Assembly: GCA_036345935.2 (NCBI GenBank)
Contig: JADWOT020000003.1
Coordinates: 14,919,901-14,983,900 of the forward strand
Direction: 5' to 3'
Origin: Taenia hydatigena
Taxonomy: Eukaryota > Platyhelminthes > Cestoda > Cyclophyllidea > Taeniidae
DNA: 64,000 bases
The position numbers and the translations under genes were made by a program. Shown here one piece after another: positions 21,561 through 34,600 of the stretch (position 1 is the stretch's first letter; each line of letters opens with the position of its first letter). The notes beneath the pieces were generated by a model. The model ran no database searches and had not been told where the DNA came from. It saw only the letters and a list, made by a program, of their open reading frames with translations.

Positions 21561-23699
21561 AAGCACTCAACAATTGGAAGCTGCACACCTTTGGACAGGC
21601 TTACAGAACAAAAGAAATGTTTAGTGGAAATTATGCAAGAGAATGTTTGATGCACCTCAGCGAGACTTTCCAGAAGGTGGGCGACGACGCAATACTAGAG
21701 CAGAATAAGCTTTGTCATCGCAGAGCAGGACTAGCAATGTACAATCCTTCCCGCTCTCCTACCGACGAAGCCGACTCTGCATGCTCGATCACCTCCTTGG
21801 CTATCACTGCGTTGTCAGTGTTGCTGGAAGAACACTCGCAAACCATCAACATGAATCTTTGAAGTCGCTCACCACGTCACTGATTATGGTAGTAACGCAG
21901 GATTTGAATAATCATTCTGTTTGGGAACTGTGTTGGGGAGAGGAAATTAAGCTGTCTATCTCGTATCCCTAGCGTTAGGTGTAAGAAGCAGAGCGATCAT
22001 ACGAAGCCTAAAATTAGAGCCATTTATTTTTTGGATAAGGCTTCTTATCGCTTTCTGTTAGTCGCTTTTGTATTTATATTTCTGCTTCCTAGCCAAATCG
22101 CTCTCAACTCCATCCAGATAGTTGAGATGCGAAGAGGAGATTCAGCTTTTATTTAATTGACATCTTCTCACAGGTAGCGTAGACAACTCCGTGATGAACA
22201 TTTCCTCACTATTCACGGCTTGCACAGATCATTTGTTAATTGAATTCCTGTAACTTACAGGACAGGGAAAGGTGCCGAAGGCCGGTGTTATTTCTAAGGC
22301 TTCTGTTAGAGGTCAACGCGGATTTCTCCATCAGCAGCGCACGTAATTCTCCCGTCAAGTTAACATTTAGCGATCAGCAATAGAGATCAAGGCAGCTGAC
22401 CCTTATGGCCATGTTCTCATTCCATCGCCATCGATGCAGCACCGTGAGACTTTTCTGAGGTTAAAAACACATAACACCTGGACGGAAGGCATATTGTCGA
22501 CAAATGAAAGGGCTGGGGCTACTAGCGTGGTCTATAATAGACCATACCGCCCTGCGCAGTTACAACACCGGAGCTCCAGGTTCCCTGCACTACCAAAACA
22601 AAAAGTGAGCCAATGATCCAAGTATTGCATTTAATTCTGTAGGCTTAAGTGTACGAAGCAGCGGCTTTGCTCTCAATGTGTGTAGATACATATCTTGGTG
22701 TGGTGGACTTTCTTACCACTACCTTGTACGCAAAACAAATAGACAACTTTGTGTGTTCTCTCTCCTGCCGACAAATTACGACTGTATGGAGTGATTTTAG
22801 CATCTGCCTTTCTTGGCTTTGCAAAAGTATTTGTGTCAGTACCAATTTTTACTTATGAGAAATGAGGAGTGTTATCAGGCGAACAAAGATGCTGGCTCAC
22901 TTTTCTGTACAGCTCACAGAAACAACTTCTTGTAAATTGTAAGGCCTTCCCAGGTGCATGCGATTGGTGTCATGAATTGTAAAGCACAGACTTGTTTCAC
23001 CTCATGGTCGGCACTACTTTGCTTCATCATAGCATTGGGATACCTCCTGGAAAGTATGGGACCCTCGTACATCTTTTGGTTAAGCGCTTAGAGATGACGT
23101 AGTAGTGGATGGAATCGTCTTTATGGACGGCTTCCTAAATCTAACCATTGCATTTTAATAAAGAGGAATTAATACAGGCAGCAATAAGCGTAAGGCGAAC
23201 GACTTTTGCATATATCAAATGGAAAGGGAGAGACATTGGATTTATGGAACAAATGGCTTCCATTTACATGCGGATGGAATTTAGTAGCATGAACGCCTAA
23301 CTTGCTGAAGGACGTATTTTGCGTATGGACCGAAGTTAGTCACTCGTTACGATGGGACTCAAATGTGTTGAAACTTGTTACAAATATATTAAAGCCTGTG
23401 ATGCTGTTGGCCTTAAGCAGCTAATCAAAGTGGTTTATTTTTATCACAAGAGCCACATGAACCTATCAAGCATTCCTTTCCATGGACACCAGCAGCAATG
23501 AGAGAAAGTGCAAATAAAGGTAAAGTGAGGATGTCCACCTATCCTAATCATTGCGGTGGTTCTCTATTGCACCCTCAATCAGACGCCCTTTCAGTTCCAC
23601 TTCTCCTGAGTCCAAAAATTAAATTTCCAGCCTGCTTCAGGACTCATCCACTAGTGAGTGAAAAGAAGCGGAGAAGGATACAAGGTAGTACCGAGGCTC
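21561..23699. other. Intergenic, no gene seen
   Basis: Short ORFs only (for example 21617-21862), none with splice or motif support. Confidence 0.45.
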
Positions 23700-24684
23700 T
23701 GTTTGACCTTCAGTTCTAGTAACGGCCTGGCAGGTGTTCCAACATCACTTCTCCACTGCACAAACTGGCCAAGCCTCCAGGCCATATCACCGGGTCGAGG
23801 TCCTGCCACACGTCGACAATACAAATCTCGCCAGAGTGTTATATCTCCTTCCGTCCTCAAGGAGGTCTCAAAGAGCCACATTGGTGGCAATGAATAGCAA
23901 CATTGTTTCTGTAGGGCAAATACAATGATTCCTTCTAATGAATGCTCAATCTTAACGTAAGAGGAGAAGGCCATATGGGAGAATGACTAATGATTCCCAA
24001 CAGAAGAGTTGGAATGGCGTCAACCCCCAGCAATCGCCCTAGTCTCTGTTCCACAGGGCGGCTACCAACTAGTGGCCGTGGCTACGTGCCATCTGGAAGG
24101 GTTTGTTGCCTAACTGCATGAAGTTACCAACTATGTGAGCTCGCATTACCAGCTCCGATGCTCTACTAGCTATTTGGAACACAGGCAGACCCTCATTTCC
24201 AAGGAACTGCGCTACACTTCATCTTTTGCTACACGGCAGCGAACACGCATGCTTGCCAGCATGTTCCTTGCTCTCCCAATGCAGTTCCTATGTAGCATGC
24301 ATCTTAGACCCAATAGAATCGCCAAGAGAGGTAAGTGAGTATGCGGCCAAGCATCTTCTCAGTTGCATAGATATTTCATGACTGGTGTAGATGGCTCTTG
24401 AGCGTTTTCCTTGCGCCACTGAATGCGTTGTGGTTTCTACAGTAAGACGTTGACCAGAGTGTGCAAGGGATTTGAGACTCAAGAAAGGAAGACTACGTAA
24501 CACATTAATTGTGCATTTAACTCTCGGTTTTGATAAAGGAATACTGAGGGGTCCCGCTATTGTTAACTTGCTTGGCAACCTGGCCTACGTGCCAAGACGG
24601 CAGCACTCGAGCTGTGCTCCAGGTTGACAATACACATTCTATCTAATCACTATGCACTCTCCCGTCTTCAGGAGAGCATTGAAG
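23700..24684 (+). mobile_element. Decayed full-length TRIM
   Basis: The 5' LTR (about 23700-23884) keeps tctagtaacggcctgg, the gccaagcctccaggccat block, tcgacaata and a GAGCCACA end, followed at once by TTGGTGGCA, the start of the primer-binding site. A second decayed LTR lies at about 24519-24684 (tctcggttttg, ggcaacctggcc, gttgacaatac, cgtcttcaggag). The interior has no coding frame. Confidence 0.65.
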
Positions 24685-25260
24685 TGTTTTAATAAGCCTG
24701 CCAAAATAACATCGTACGTACTAAAAAGAGTGTCCGAGTATCGAGGAGTTTTGAAGTTGAGGTGATGTCACGCAATGCTGAGATCTTTTTAGCACGAGTG
24801 AAACAGACGCTTTGTTCGCGCATTTTCTAATTGCAACACGCTCACTATTTGTCTAGCCCTTCGGTCTGGTGTCGCTGTCACTATGGACTCCGCCACTGCA
24901 CTTCCACTGGGTGATGTGAAATCCAGACTATGCAAGTGGCCCCAAGCTCCTCTCTAAGTCAGCCATACATGCACTGACACAGTACTCTAACTTCTTTTGA
25001 CCTTAGAAATGATTCGCAGCCCTACACAAGGATTTAATATGAGATATGGCGAGGACATGCTTTATGGGGTATAGGGTTCACACTCAAGCGTGCTTAAAGT
25101 AGGCTTCCTCCTCAACTCGCGATGGCATCCGATCCATCATGGAACTCCTACTTTCTGACTCCATTTGGTTCAGTCAATTCATTCCAACAAATGTGCATTT
25201 CACATTAATGGACCAAAGCACACTCCGACTTACGTGAGATAGTCTACATAGTTAAATCTA

Positions 25261-25278
25261 CAACAACAACAACAACAA
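25261..25278 (+). repeat. ACA microsatellite
   Basis: Six perfect CAA/ACA units. Confidence 0.9.
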
Positions 25279-25568
25279 GTGACTCACTCCCTTATCCATC
25301 TTTTCCCTACCTCGAAAGTGAATGCCCACCAAGCTGGTTTCCATATAGTTCTTTCGCGAATCTTTGTTATGGAACTCCCAACCTCGACGCACATGCCCAC
25401 AAAGCGTGAAAAGTGTTGATTTGAAGCTCATTTGGCTGGAGCGGTCAGCTGGTGGGTATTTTCCTACACCCCTACTTGCGTTGTGATAGTTGACGTAGAA
25501 GCTTGACCAAGGGAAGCACTGTGGACAACGCGCAACGCAAGACAGCGGATGCTTGATGTCTCAGTTAT

Positions 25569-25735
25569 TGGTTTAGCTCTCGGTTCTAGTAATGTGTCAA
25601 TTAGGAGCTTCGTCATTGGACGACCGTCTGTACTTTCATCACTTTTCCACATGTCGGTACTACACGTTCTACACAACCATTGTCCTTACCCGTGTTCAGG
25701 GGAGTCTTAAGGCGCTCCAATAACTCTGCTGATAA
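25569..25735 (+). mobile_element. Decayed solo TRIM LTR
   Basis: Begins agctctcggttctagtaatg and ends gttcaggggagtcttaagg, following the block order of the decayed LTR at 24519-24684. No partner is seen. Confidence 0.5.
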
Positions 25736-26740
25736 TGCCGCCAAACCGTGCATACTTGAGATGACCAGGTAACAAACCGCAGAGGCATCATGAAGGACCC
25801 TCTTCAACGACGGTGCGTCCCACAGTTTTCTTCTAGTTTGAAAACACCATCACTCCTCCTTAAAATCTCATTGTTTGCATCTGCTAATAAGTTTTGAGTG
25901 TCAGCACGAGAATAAAACAAATTGAAGGCGTTGAGAATCTTACCAGATTCAAGGCAGTAGATGTCTCAATCAGTGCATCACATCGTGATTGAGGTATGCC
26001 TCATTGTAATAGGTGGCAAATTAGGAAAGGAGCACGGTTTGTGCTGCAATGCGGTTAAAAAAACCGATTCAAAGAAAGAGTAAAAGTGATATAATTTACT
26101 CGACACTCCAGCAACACTAAATTTGAACGTTCTGCGATGCATCAGAATAAGACAAGCACACCATAATTATTTTGGGAAGTAAAAGTGAAGGTGCATTGTG
26201 CACATAAATCCTGCCTTCTTTGTAAAACTACAAATGTGGAAGTCGTGCGATAATTTGTGAAGACAAAACCATGTTTCAGCCTACAAATTTCACAATATCA
26301 AAGTGAATTTGCATCACATCGAAAGCCTCTTAACTATCACCTCGAAACGGTGGGCACCTCACTCATGGGCTGGTACATCAAAGAAGAACAGTCAAGGTGA
26401 ATGATGTTGTGAGCTTTGTGTGTGGGAGCGATGATGCGTTGGCGGACACAAAAGGTAAAACTGAACTAGCAGAGTTGTTGTTACTAATACAGGACTGCAC
26501 GAATTTCGGAGCAGAATATTAGGCTAATTTTATGGAAAAGTCTCATACGAGATGGTGCATAAAATCAGCGGGTGTAGAGGGCTTCGCGTAAACTTCTTTC
26601 GACTGGTTCTCTAGCCTCCAATCAATAAAGGCACTTTTCGACCCCAAACTTCCATTAACCCACAATTTTACTCTCCCTTCCTTTAGTCTCCAAACCAATG
26701 CATACTTACAATGCCCAGTTCCATGACTTGAAAACAGCAA

Positions 26741-26848
26741 TTATGCTGCGCAGGATGCGTGACTGCCTGAGCACGACGGTGGTTTCATACACGCACAAAA
26801 GAGAACGTTGATTGCAAACCATAGAAGCAGCATGGTGATTCGAGCCAT
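26741..26848 (-). CDS. Candidate short secreted-peptide ORF, left-arm copy
   Basis: The 35-codon ORF opens MARITMLLLWFAINVLFCAC, which looks like a signal peptide, followed by a Cys-containing tail KPPSCSGSHASCAA. The right-arm copy is at 49574-49681. No TATA box or verified splice partner; it may be a first exon (a GTGTAT donor lies inside) or chance. Confidence 0.3.
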   Translation of the reverse strand: MARITMLLLWFAINVLFCACMKPPSCSGSHASCAA

Positions 26849-28189
26849 GCTGACTCCGAGGTAGGTCAAAGTAGTCTGCATGAACCTGAGACCAATGGCG
26901 TACGGAGGAGTGAAGAGCCTACCAACGCACTGAGACTGAAGTGCTCTCATGGTAGCGTCACATCAAACCACTACATAGGTACTCTCTTCGTTTGAACGTC
27001 ATTCCCCACACTTCCCTAGGTCAACCTCCTGCATAGACAATTACTAGACAGTCGACGGTTTATAAATCACTCGCGAATCATCAACGATAGTCATTCCATT
27101 TCCTTGCACGTGAGAATGCGTTTCGTCTCCCCATCACTGATGTCCCTCGTCAATTCCGTTCTATCCTCACTTTCGTACCCCGTTGTACACTGCATTGAGG
27201 AAGGGACAAACCATGGCTAATGACCGCACTGATGACGACCGCAAAATAAACCACAACGAGAACATTTGCAATGCCAAATGCTAGTCGTGAGGAGGCTCTG
27301 CCGAAGCAGAGCCGTTCAATTTCATGCAAGAATAAAATTGGCCTTACGAAGCGCATGCTACTCACCTACTTTTCCCTGCAACATTTAATCACCTTCTCTT
27401 TCGATCCTTCGATCATCCACTCTATCTGTCCATCGATCAAACAGCTTGTCTAGAGCACCTTTTTCTTCTCAATCCCAGTTCTGTTAAACGTGTGGCTGCT
27501 GTCTGTATTGAGTGAGCAATGAATGCAGATAGGAATCCAGGACGCAAAAACAATTCTTGTAAGAGCTGAGCCGTATACACAGTTCTTTTGTGCGACGCCG
27601 CCGACCTCCCACGCAGACCACCACAACGTAGTCGGTACTGATGCGAAGACGTCCGCTAACCAACAGCACTAGTCATCGCATCTCCATGCGACTGGGAAGA
27701 TGGTTGACATCAACGTAACTGACCCCTCCTGTCAGTTGCACTGAGTCTGGAGTGTAGTCCTGTCAGGGAGGGGGTTTGGAGAAGGAGATTTGCACTGACC
27801 ATCGCGGATCTCCACGGCTAGTCGTTAGAAGCAGTGCGGAGCTGCCATATCTGCCGATTTGTGCTCCATCCAGATGGTGGATGCGCATGCATGATAGCCA
27901 GTGCATTACCTACTCGACAAATACAGTTCCTGTGCAAGGGCGCCTCGAGGTCCTCTCCAACTTTCTATAATAAGCAGTGACACTACAGTTAGCACGGTTG
28001 GATGCGGGCGTCCTCCCTACAGTACGTACTACGTCATGATGAATGAGGAGGTAAAGTAATAAAGAGGAGGGCCACGGTAGTCGTCTAAGGGAGGAGCGAA
28101 GCTGCGTGTCACATCCCATGCTCTTTCAAAGCTCACCTTTGGCAACAGACAACTTGCGTCTCTCTCAGAAACCACTAACTTGCTTAGCT

Positions 28190-28400
28190 ACGTTATGGAA
28201 AACGTTGATTGTTGTCTGAACACCTGATTTTCGTAACGAGCTACCAAGAGACTCCGTCATCGCATTTGTTCTCGGTATCCTAACCTCGGGGTCACGCCGG
28301 TAGCCTTCAAGCTCTCTCGAATGTCTACAATGCATGCTCTGTCCAAGTATCATGCCATCGCTCGCGTTCATGTAAGCCTCGAAGGGGCTGAATAAATCTG
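28190..28400 (+). mobile_element. Decayed TRIM-type LTR, left-arm copy
   Basis: Contains gagctaccaagagactccg, the ctacaatgcatgctctgtcc block and an aataaatctgatcaaaat end shared with the remnant at 29920-30120. It is mirrored at about 47790-48000, so it was present before the arms duplicated. Confidence 0.5.
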
Positions 28401-29919
28401 ATCAAAATAATGCCGGACCGAGTAGCAAGTCAGGGTGATTGGTCATGGACTACTTTTAAGGACGCAACCGTCCCATCTTATTGCCCTGTTGTTTACATCA
28501 GCTCATAATTTTAGGATGCCGGTACAGCAGTGAAGAGAGTGAACATGTTGAAGATCCTACTGGATTCGCGTTAGTAGATACAGTCATGTGTACATCACTC
28601 TTTCACAACACATGCCTCATCGCTATGAGTAGCGGAATGGCAACAACATGGAACATGGCTTATATTGGAGTGCTATCAAACAAACGAAATGAATGGAGAT
28701 GCAAATCCAGTGGAAATTAGCGCAGCACAACTTAGCCGGTATAGTCTAACTCGGTTTGAGAGGTGATTACAGATATATTATGTACATGAATCTCACCTTC
28801 TCCTATGATACTACTAATTTAGATATTGGAATGCCATTTATGAAACATGGAACCACATTTAGTGCATACCTATCACAGTGTCAAATTGAATGCATATCAC
28901 CTTGACAACCTTGTCAACCTTTGAAGCCGTGTTAACCCGACTCATGAGCGAGTACATCAAAGAAGAACAATCAAGGCCATTTCAAAGCGATCCGACGTCA
29001 CCTTGAAAGACGCTTTCTCTTCAACTCGAAGCGGCGGGTACCTCAAGGGTAAGCGCTTACATCAAAGGAGAACAATGGAGGCAATGCTAGTGCAATCTCA
29101 ACCTTAAAGTGGTGAACAGCCGAAAGGCGGCGTTCGGGTAGATCAAAGAGACACAAACAAGGTAACCACTGACGAGTGAACATTGTGTGCGACGGCGAGC
29201 CTGTTGCGGGATTGTCATCAAGTCTTGTAACTCAGGCCAAGGTATCAACTCAACTGCAAGTCATCGGTACCAAAATTCTTCATTCTAAGACTAGGTTGCA
29301 TTTCCGATCGGTTACGAGTTACTCTCTTCCACTTTAGCCTTTACCCTGCTAAAACGAGCCGACGAGTTGGAGGCTCACTTTCTTTGTGTGGTTTGGATGT
29401 CGCGGTCAAGCGTGTGTAGGGTACGTTCCCTCCTCTCATCCCGATGACGTCCAAGTCGCCACGTAGTTCCCATTAGCTGACTGCCTCTGGTGCAGAAGAC
29501 GCATCCAACCAAACGTGTTTTACACAGCAAGGAGCTAAATCATACTTCTTCTTGCGTCTCAGCTTAACACATGCGTTGCATTATAGTGGTCATTGTTTGG
29601 TGAATTCACCCTCGTGGGCTTCCATGGTCAAACATCAACCATTCTCTCATCCCTACTTTCCCACCTCGAACTGGCCACAGCGTTCGATTAGGTGTTGGAG
29701 GGTGAAATCGCCGTCTCCATAAAATGCAAGTGAATGTTCGTAGAGCCCTCTCACATGTCGTTGACCTCGACAACTACCCTCACTAGCGTGGTTGATCGGT
29801 AAGTGTTTTTCCAACGAGACTGATTGCGTTGAGACTGCTGGCGTAAATGCTTGACAAGAGGTAGATGGGGCACAACGCTCAAGAGGAGAGAGAGAGACTA
29901 CGCGCTAAGGCAATGGTAA

Positions 29920-30120
29920 GTCCAACTCTCGATTGTGGTAGTGGGTCACTTTGTGGCTCCGTCATTGTTACACCGCCAGAGGACCTCAATTCCGTGTCTT
30001 GTCGGTAAGCCGCAGCTTCCACACTCCGTCCGCAACGCACATTCTGCCTAAGCACTATGCCTTCCGTCCTTCATCTTCTGAAAAGTCTCGAAGTGCTGCA
30101 ATAAATCTGCTCAAAATCAT
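29920..30120 (+). mobile_element. Decayed TRIM-type LTR, left-arm copy
   Basis: Blocks gtgggtcactttgtggctcc, cagaggacctcaattcc, cattctgcctaagcactatg and aataaatctgctcaaaat follow the LTR order. Mirrored at about 44930-45140. Confidence 0.5.
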
Positions 30121-30621
30121 ATCAGACAGGGCATCATAGAATGACCGAGTAAGAAACAAATGCGGTTAATCCTAAAAGACGCCCGTTCAACTGCGATGCT
30201 CCCCATATTTACCCTCCAACTTTAAAACATTTTCATTCCACCTCAAAATCCGTCTATTTACGCCCACTGAGCATAAATGGAAGATGAAGGCAATGTGTTG
30301 TGGGAACTAAGCTGACACTCTGGCGACATCAGACGGAACCGCAGTGGGCTACAACACAATAGCACGATTGCGGCTTTATCGGGGAAAGGAGCAACAAGTA
30401 AGACACGATTTCTGCACAGATTACACTTCTTTCTGCGAGAATGCAAATTTGGCAAATGTGTGCTCATTTGTAAGGAAAGAAGCATAGTTTGGATTATGCA
30501 TTTCAGTGTCAACCTTGATGTACATAGTCATCAAAGCCGCCGAGTCTTTGATTTGAGGTCGTGGCTACCTAAGGGTGAATAGGTACATCAAAGGAGAAGA
30601 AACAAGGCAATGCCAAAGCGG

Positions 30622-30650
30622 TGGTGGTGGTGGTGTTGGTGGTGGTCTAC
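30622..30650 (+). repeat. GGT microsatellite (left arm only)
   Basis: Imperfect (GGT)n, broken by one GTT. I do not see an equivalent at the mirrored place in the right arm. Confidence 0.85.
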
Positions 30651-32911
30651 ACGTGGGCAGACACATCAAAGCGTAGTCAAGGCGATTGATGAAAAGTGAG
30701 CCTTGTGCGCGAATGCTGACAAAAATTCACCCTCGCCAACAAGTCTTGTGGCTCCGATCAAAATACTGACAACCACTTTGTTTACTTCTTGCCCCTAGTT
30801 TTCGAATTTGCGGCTTTCGTTCACTTACAAAGAGATAGTCTCCGCTACGATTACCAGTGTAGCATCAAAGTTCATTTCGAAGACTCCCTTTAAATGAATC
30901 GGAGTTTGCATAGCTCGGAAAGCCTGTGTTGACTGTTAGTAGGAAGTATCGTGACAGCAACAAAAAAGGAGGAGAATGATGTGCTTTTCAGTTTAATTTA
31001 CAAATGAGTTCAAGATTCCTTTCTAGCTTTTAGGCTAATCAATGCATCATCTCATTCCAGTGGAGAATGTCACGAAAACAATTTATTCAGCCGTCAGGTG
31101 AATCTCATCTTCTTGCCTCAATGTCATACTTGGAAACTGATGGAAATTGATGGATCGTATGAGTATGCATATCACGATGAAAATATATGGAAGCCTTCCG
31201 CATTTCAGCTTGAAGTGATGGATACCTGACACGTGAGCAGGTACATCAAAAAGAACAGTAAAGACTAGTGACAAAGAGAGAGCTTTGTGTATAAGGGCGA
31301 TCTAAGGTCCTCACCTTCATTTCCGCAAAGCTCAAATGTCTGATATATCAGTGTGTAAGTCTTCTTCGAGGTGTGCCTCATTGTGATAAATAGAGAAATG
31401 GCATAACAGTGAAACACTGTTTGCAGTGCAATTGCCTTAAGTAGGCACAGTGGAAGCAGGTATAAAAGCTGGAAGTTAGTTAACGATCTAGTGGCATCTG
31501 GTGGCAATCAAAGATGCATTTTGCGAGTTATTCCTTCCTCCTCTTTCCAAACCACACATCTAAAAGTTGTTGGATCATTTGTGAAATACAAATCTTCTCT
31601 TTAGTTCATACGCATTGTAATGTCGAAGTGAATGCACATCTTGTTGGAAGTCTCCTAGCTTTCACCTAGAAGCAGGGCTTACCTCACACGTAGACAAGTG
31701 CATTAGGGCGAATGGCGAATAGACTTTCAATGCGACAGCCATCCTACTTCATCCTCTCGTCAAGTCCTCTGACTCAAGTCAAATGATCCAATTTCCTTTC
31801 GATGTCATATTAACGCCCTGAAAACCACTTGTGCTTGCATAGACTTTCTAAGTGGTATCCACGGTGCAAGTCGTTGCACACTTTGACGAAGATTGTACAC
31901 TGGGGAAGCGATCAGCGAGATAAAGTGATGATGTGGCTTCTCCTCTGAGTGAGCCAGACGCAGCAGACCAACTCACGTCTCACTCACTATGGAGTGTGGT
32001 GGTGAAACACGAGCTCTCTCAATGTTCACTTTTGTGCCAAGTCCATAAATTGGAAGCCTTTTTGCTCTCCAAGTGTTGGACTACCGCTACAATTGCTGGC
32101 TTCTCATCCAATTCCATTTCATGTACTGCTTCTTAATGAACCAAAGTTGTCAGGGTACGGAAGATCTGCTGGTTGTTAGCAGGAAGTGCTAAGAAAGAAA
32201 TGGTATGCCAAAGAGGTGGAAACAAAACAGGAGGAAGGTGGGACGCGTTCTCAGTTTAATATGCGCACGCAAACAAGATTCCTTACTTGGCTCCAGATCA
32301 TATCACTGCCATGTCTCCTTCCTCAATCCAATCTCTTATGCTATTTATAACACTCTCACAATTACCAAACTAAGTTTGCTTTTCTCTCGTGAATCTCGTA
32401 TAACCATGCGTCTCCGTAATGCTCATTGTTCAAAATCGGTATTGATTCCAACAGCATCTCTCTTATCAAAAGGGGTGAATTATAACTGCACACCATTGAG
32501 AGTCTATTTGAGTCGGCTGTACTTTCTTCCCCTTGTGTTTAGGTCCACTGTTCTGCCTTCAGTGCATTCAAATCATGTTTACTTGGCATTCAAGCAATCT
32601 GTTGTAGAGACGTCTCTGAACAAAGGTGGTGCTGCACAATGCTAAATCCTGAACACTGTATTGCCACGAGTGAAACAAGCGGTTCGGTGCCTTATATTGT
32701 CAACTCTAATGCTCCGATTGCTTGTTTATCTCTGCATTCCGATATCACAGACGCTCAGGTCCCTGCAATTTTTCTTTAGCGAGACGGCATGGCTTTCAGA
32801 CCACGTCAGGATTCTTTAGTTCTTCCGTGTTTTGGCATCACAATATGTATTAAAACACTATGAAAAATTCATATCCTAGGAAAGGCTAGAGTCGCATTAA
32901 ACAAACGCGAT

Positions 32912-33312
32912 TCAAAAGGACATCAGCTCTGTTTTGATTTCAGAGAGCCAAACATCATTCCTTTGTTCTGTAGGAAAGCCCTTGACGACGGAATCGACAG
33001 TAGCCATGAATTTTTCGGGATTATTCATTACAGTGCTACCTTCTGGTCCTGTATAAAGAAATTTAGCTATGTAAACACGCGTTACCTCATTCACTTCTTT
33101 ACTAGTCGGAAGGAATCCAGGTAGGTATTGCTGAGCAGCGCTAACGTGAGTATAAGGAGGTAGGAAGAAGTGGACACAAAGTGCCATTTCCCCTAAACCA
33201 TTTTCAACCTCATCTTCCATTGCATGACTCTTGCGAGTAGTAGTGAACAATGGTGATAGTCGGCGCATTTCTCCCGCCTCAAATATCCTCTCGTGCGGAA
33301 TGAATCTCCAGA
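32912..33312 (-). CDS. Candidate terminal exon of an unrecognised gene
   Basis: After a ttgtacttag acceptor on the minus strand, 133 codons stay open to TGA at 32914-32912, reading WRFIPHERIFEAGEMRRLSP, then CVHFFLPPYTHVSAAQQYLP, then ending SEIKTELMSF. There are no repeats or membrane segments. Its last 9-10 codons lie inside the left arm of the inverted duplication and the rest outside, so the gene was joined or cut at the duplication edge. I do not recognise it and see no upstream exon; chance is possible. Confidence 0.3.
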
Positions 33313-33759
33313 CTAAGTACAAGTGTCAAGAAAGGAGTGATTTTGTGGTCAAGTATCTTCACAGTGGCACGCAAATTTGGGGATTGATGTGGCGGGCTGG
33401 TGGGTGTTTCTCTTGGACCACTTGTCTTGTTGTAGTGATAGACGTAGGCGGTTGATTCTGGGATGCTAATGAGAGAACAATAAAAAAGGCAGTAACTAAA
33501 CAAAACTGTTATTGTCAACGTACGAAAGGAATTAAGGACTCTGGAATGGGCTGGAGGACCAGCCGCCTGATGAAGTTGTGATGGTGGGTGCTCATCCCCA
33601 ATACTGAGAATTGACCAAACAACTAAGTTATTGTAATCATTCATATTTCTGAATTTCCGACTAAGAACTATTTGCTAAAATTAATAAATAAAGGAACAAA
33701 TCCATGTAATAATACAATAACGGTTTGAACAGCATTTTAATGGGAATCTTAATTATTTG

Positions 33760-34600
33760 AAGTAACAGTGGACACAAATGCAGTTATAAATTGTGAAGTT
33801 GAACTGGCAGAATTTCGTTGATGGGGGAAGAAAACACGAATTTTGAAGCATAAAATTAAATTAGATTTATAATGAACCGCATAAGAAATAGTGCTTGAAT
33901 TTGACAGGTGTAGATGGCCTCGTGTAAACACTTTTAAACTGGTTCTCTCTTCCCTATTTGATATTGATGGTCGAATCTAAATCTTATTAACCCACAATTT
34001 TTTTGGTTGTCTTTCTTTCAATCTTCGGACCAATGCATGCTTACAATGCCCATAACTATGAGAGTCGAGTGGTAGAAGTCGCCAGATTGAAAATAACATT
34101 TATGCCTTGAAGGATGCGTGTTTGCTTCAAACGCGCTCAAGTTCGTGGTTGCGTGACGCGACACTTCAGCCACCGAAGGTATTATCCTTCATCCATTACG
34201 AGCGCCAACTTCTAGGAAATTCGTATCATGTCATATCAAATGCACTCAGAGAAAGGTAAGTAATTTTACTGCACATTTTTGCTGCTATAAATTCAATTCT
34301 AATTCCAGACAAAACCGAATTCAATGCAATGGCAGAAAGAAATCACACCTTTTACTCTTTGAAGAAGTGCAGCGGTTCGAGTCTCAGCTGGGTTAGGACT
34401 AGAATGATGTAGTCTGAAAGAGCTTATTGTCTACAAGGCGCATTAGCGTACCTTAAAGGTCACGAAGAGCTCTCGTATTAAGGTGCAATTAAACATTCCA
34501 TCAAACCCTACATAGGCACTCTCTTCGTCTGAGTGTCATTCTCGGCTCTCTGCCTCATCAACCTCTCGTGTCGGCCACCACGATGTAGTCGATGCTTCGT
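33760..34600 (+). repeat. Diverged third copy of the outer part of the left arm
   Basis: Parallels about 26530-27000 in the same orientation: ggtgtagatggcctcg, taacccacaattttt, ccaatgcatgcttacaatgcc, then cactctcttcgtctgag. Much more diverged than the two arms are from each other, so it is an older duplicate. Confidence 0.65.

Larger units (their letters stand above)
26387..32940 (+). repeat. Left arm of large inverted duplication
   Basis: This arm recurs in reverse complement at about 40766-50036. Paired landmarks: 27150-27365 with 49057-49272, 28165-28371 with 47827-48033, 30258-30512 with 44547-44801, and 32205-32460 with about 41280-41536. The outer edge is sharp at 26387 (shared ...CTTGACTGTTC on the other strand) and the inner edge lies near 32940 (shared gacatcagctctg). 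Arms differ by a few percent plus two large blocks. Confidence 0.92.

Noticed and set aside
32205..32645. 146-codon plus-strand ORF in the left arm
   Set aside because: The right-arm copy is frame-disrupted near its end, the composition is unremarkable and there is no splice or signal context.
33021..33080. A 37-bp mini-intron (gtaacgcg...tatacag) inside the minus-strand exon
   Set aside because: Removing it shifts the frame into an early stop, whereas reading through stays open.
34365..34400. ggttcgagtct motif resembling a tRNA T-loop
   Set aside because: The flanking bases do not pair as a T stem and no acceptor or anticodon arm can be drawn at the right spacing.
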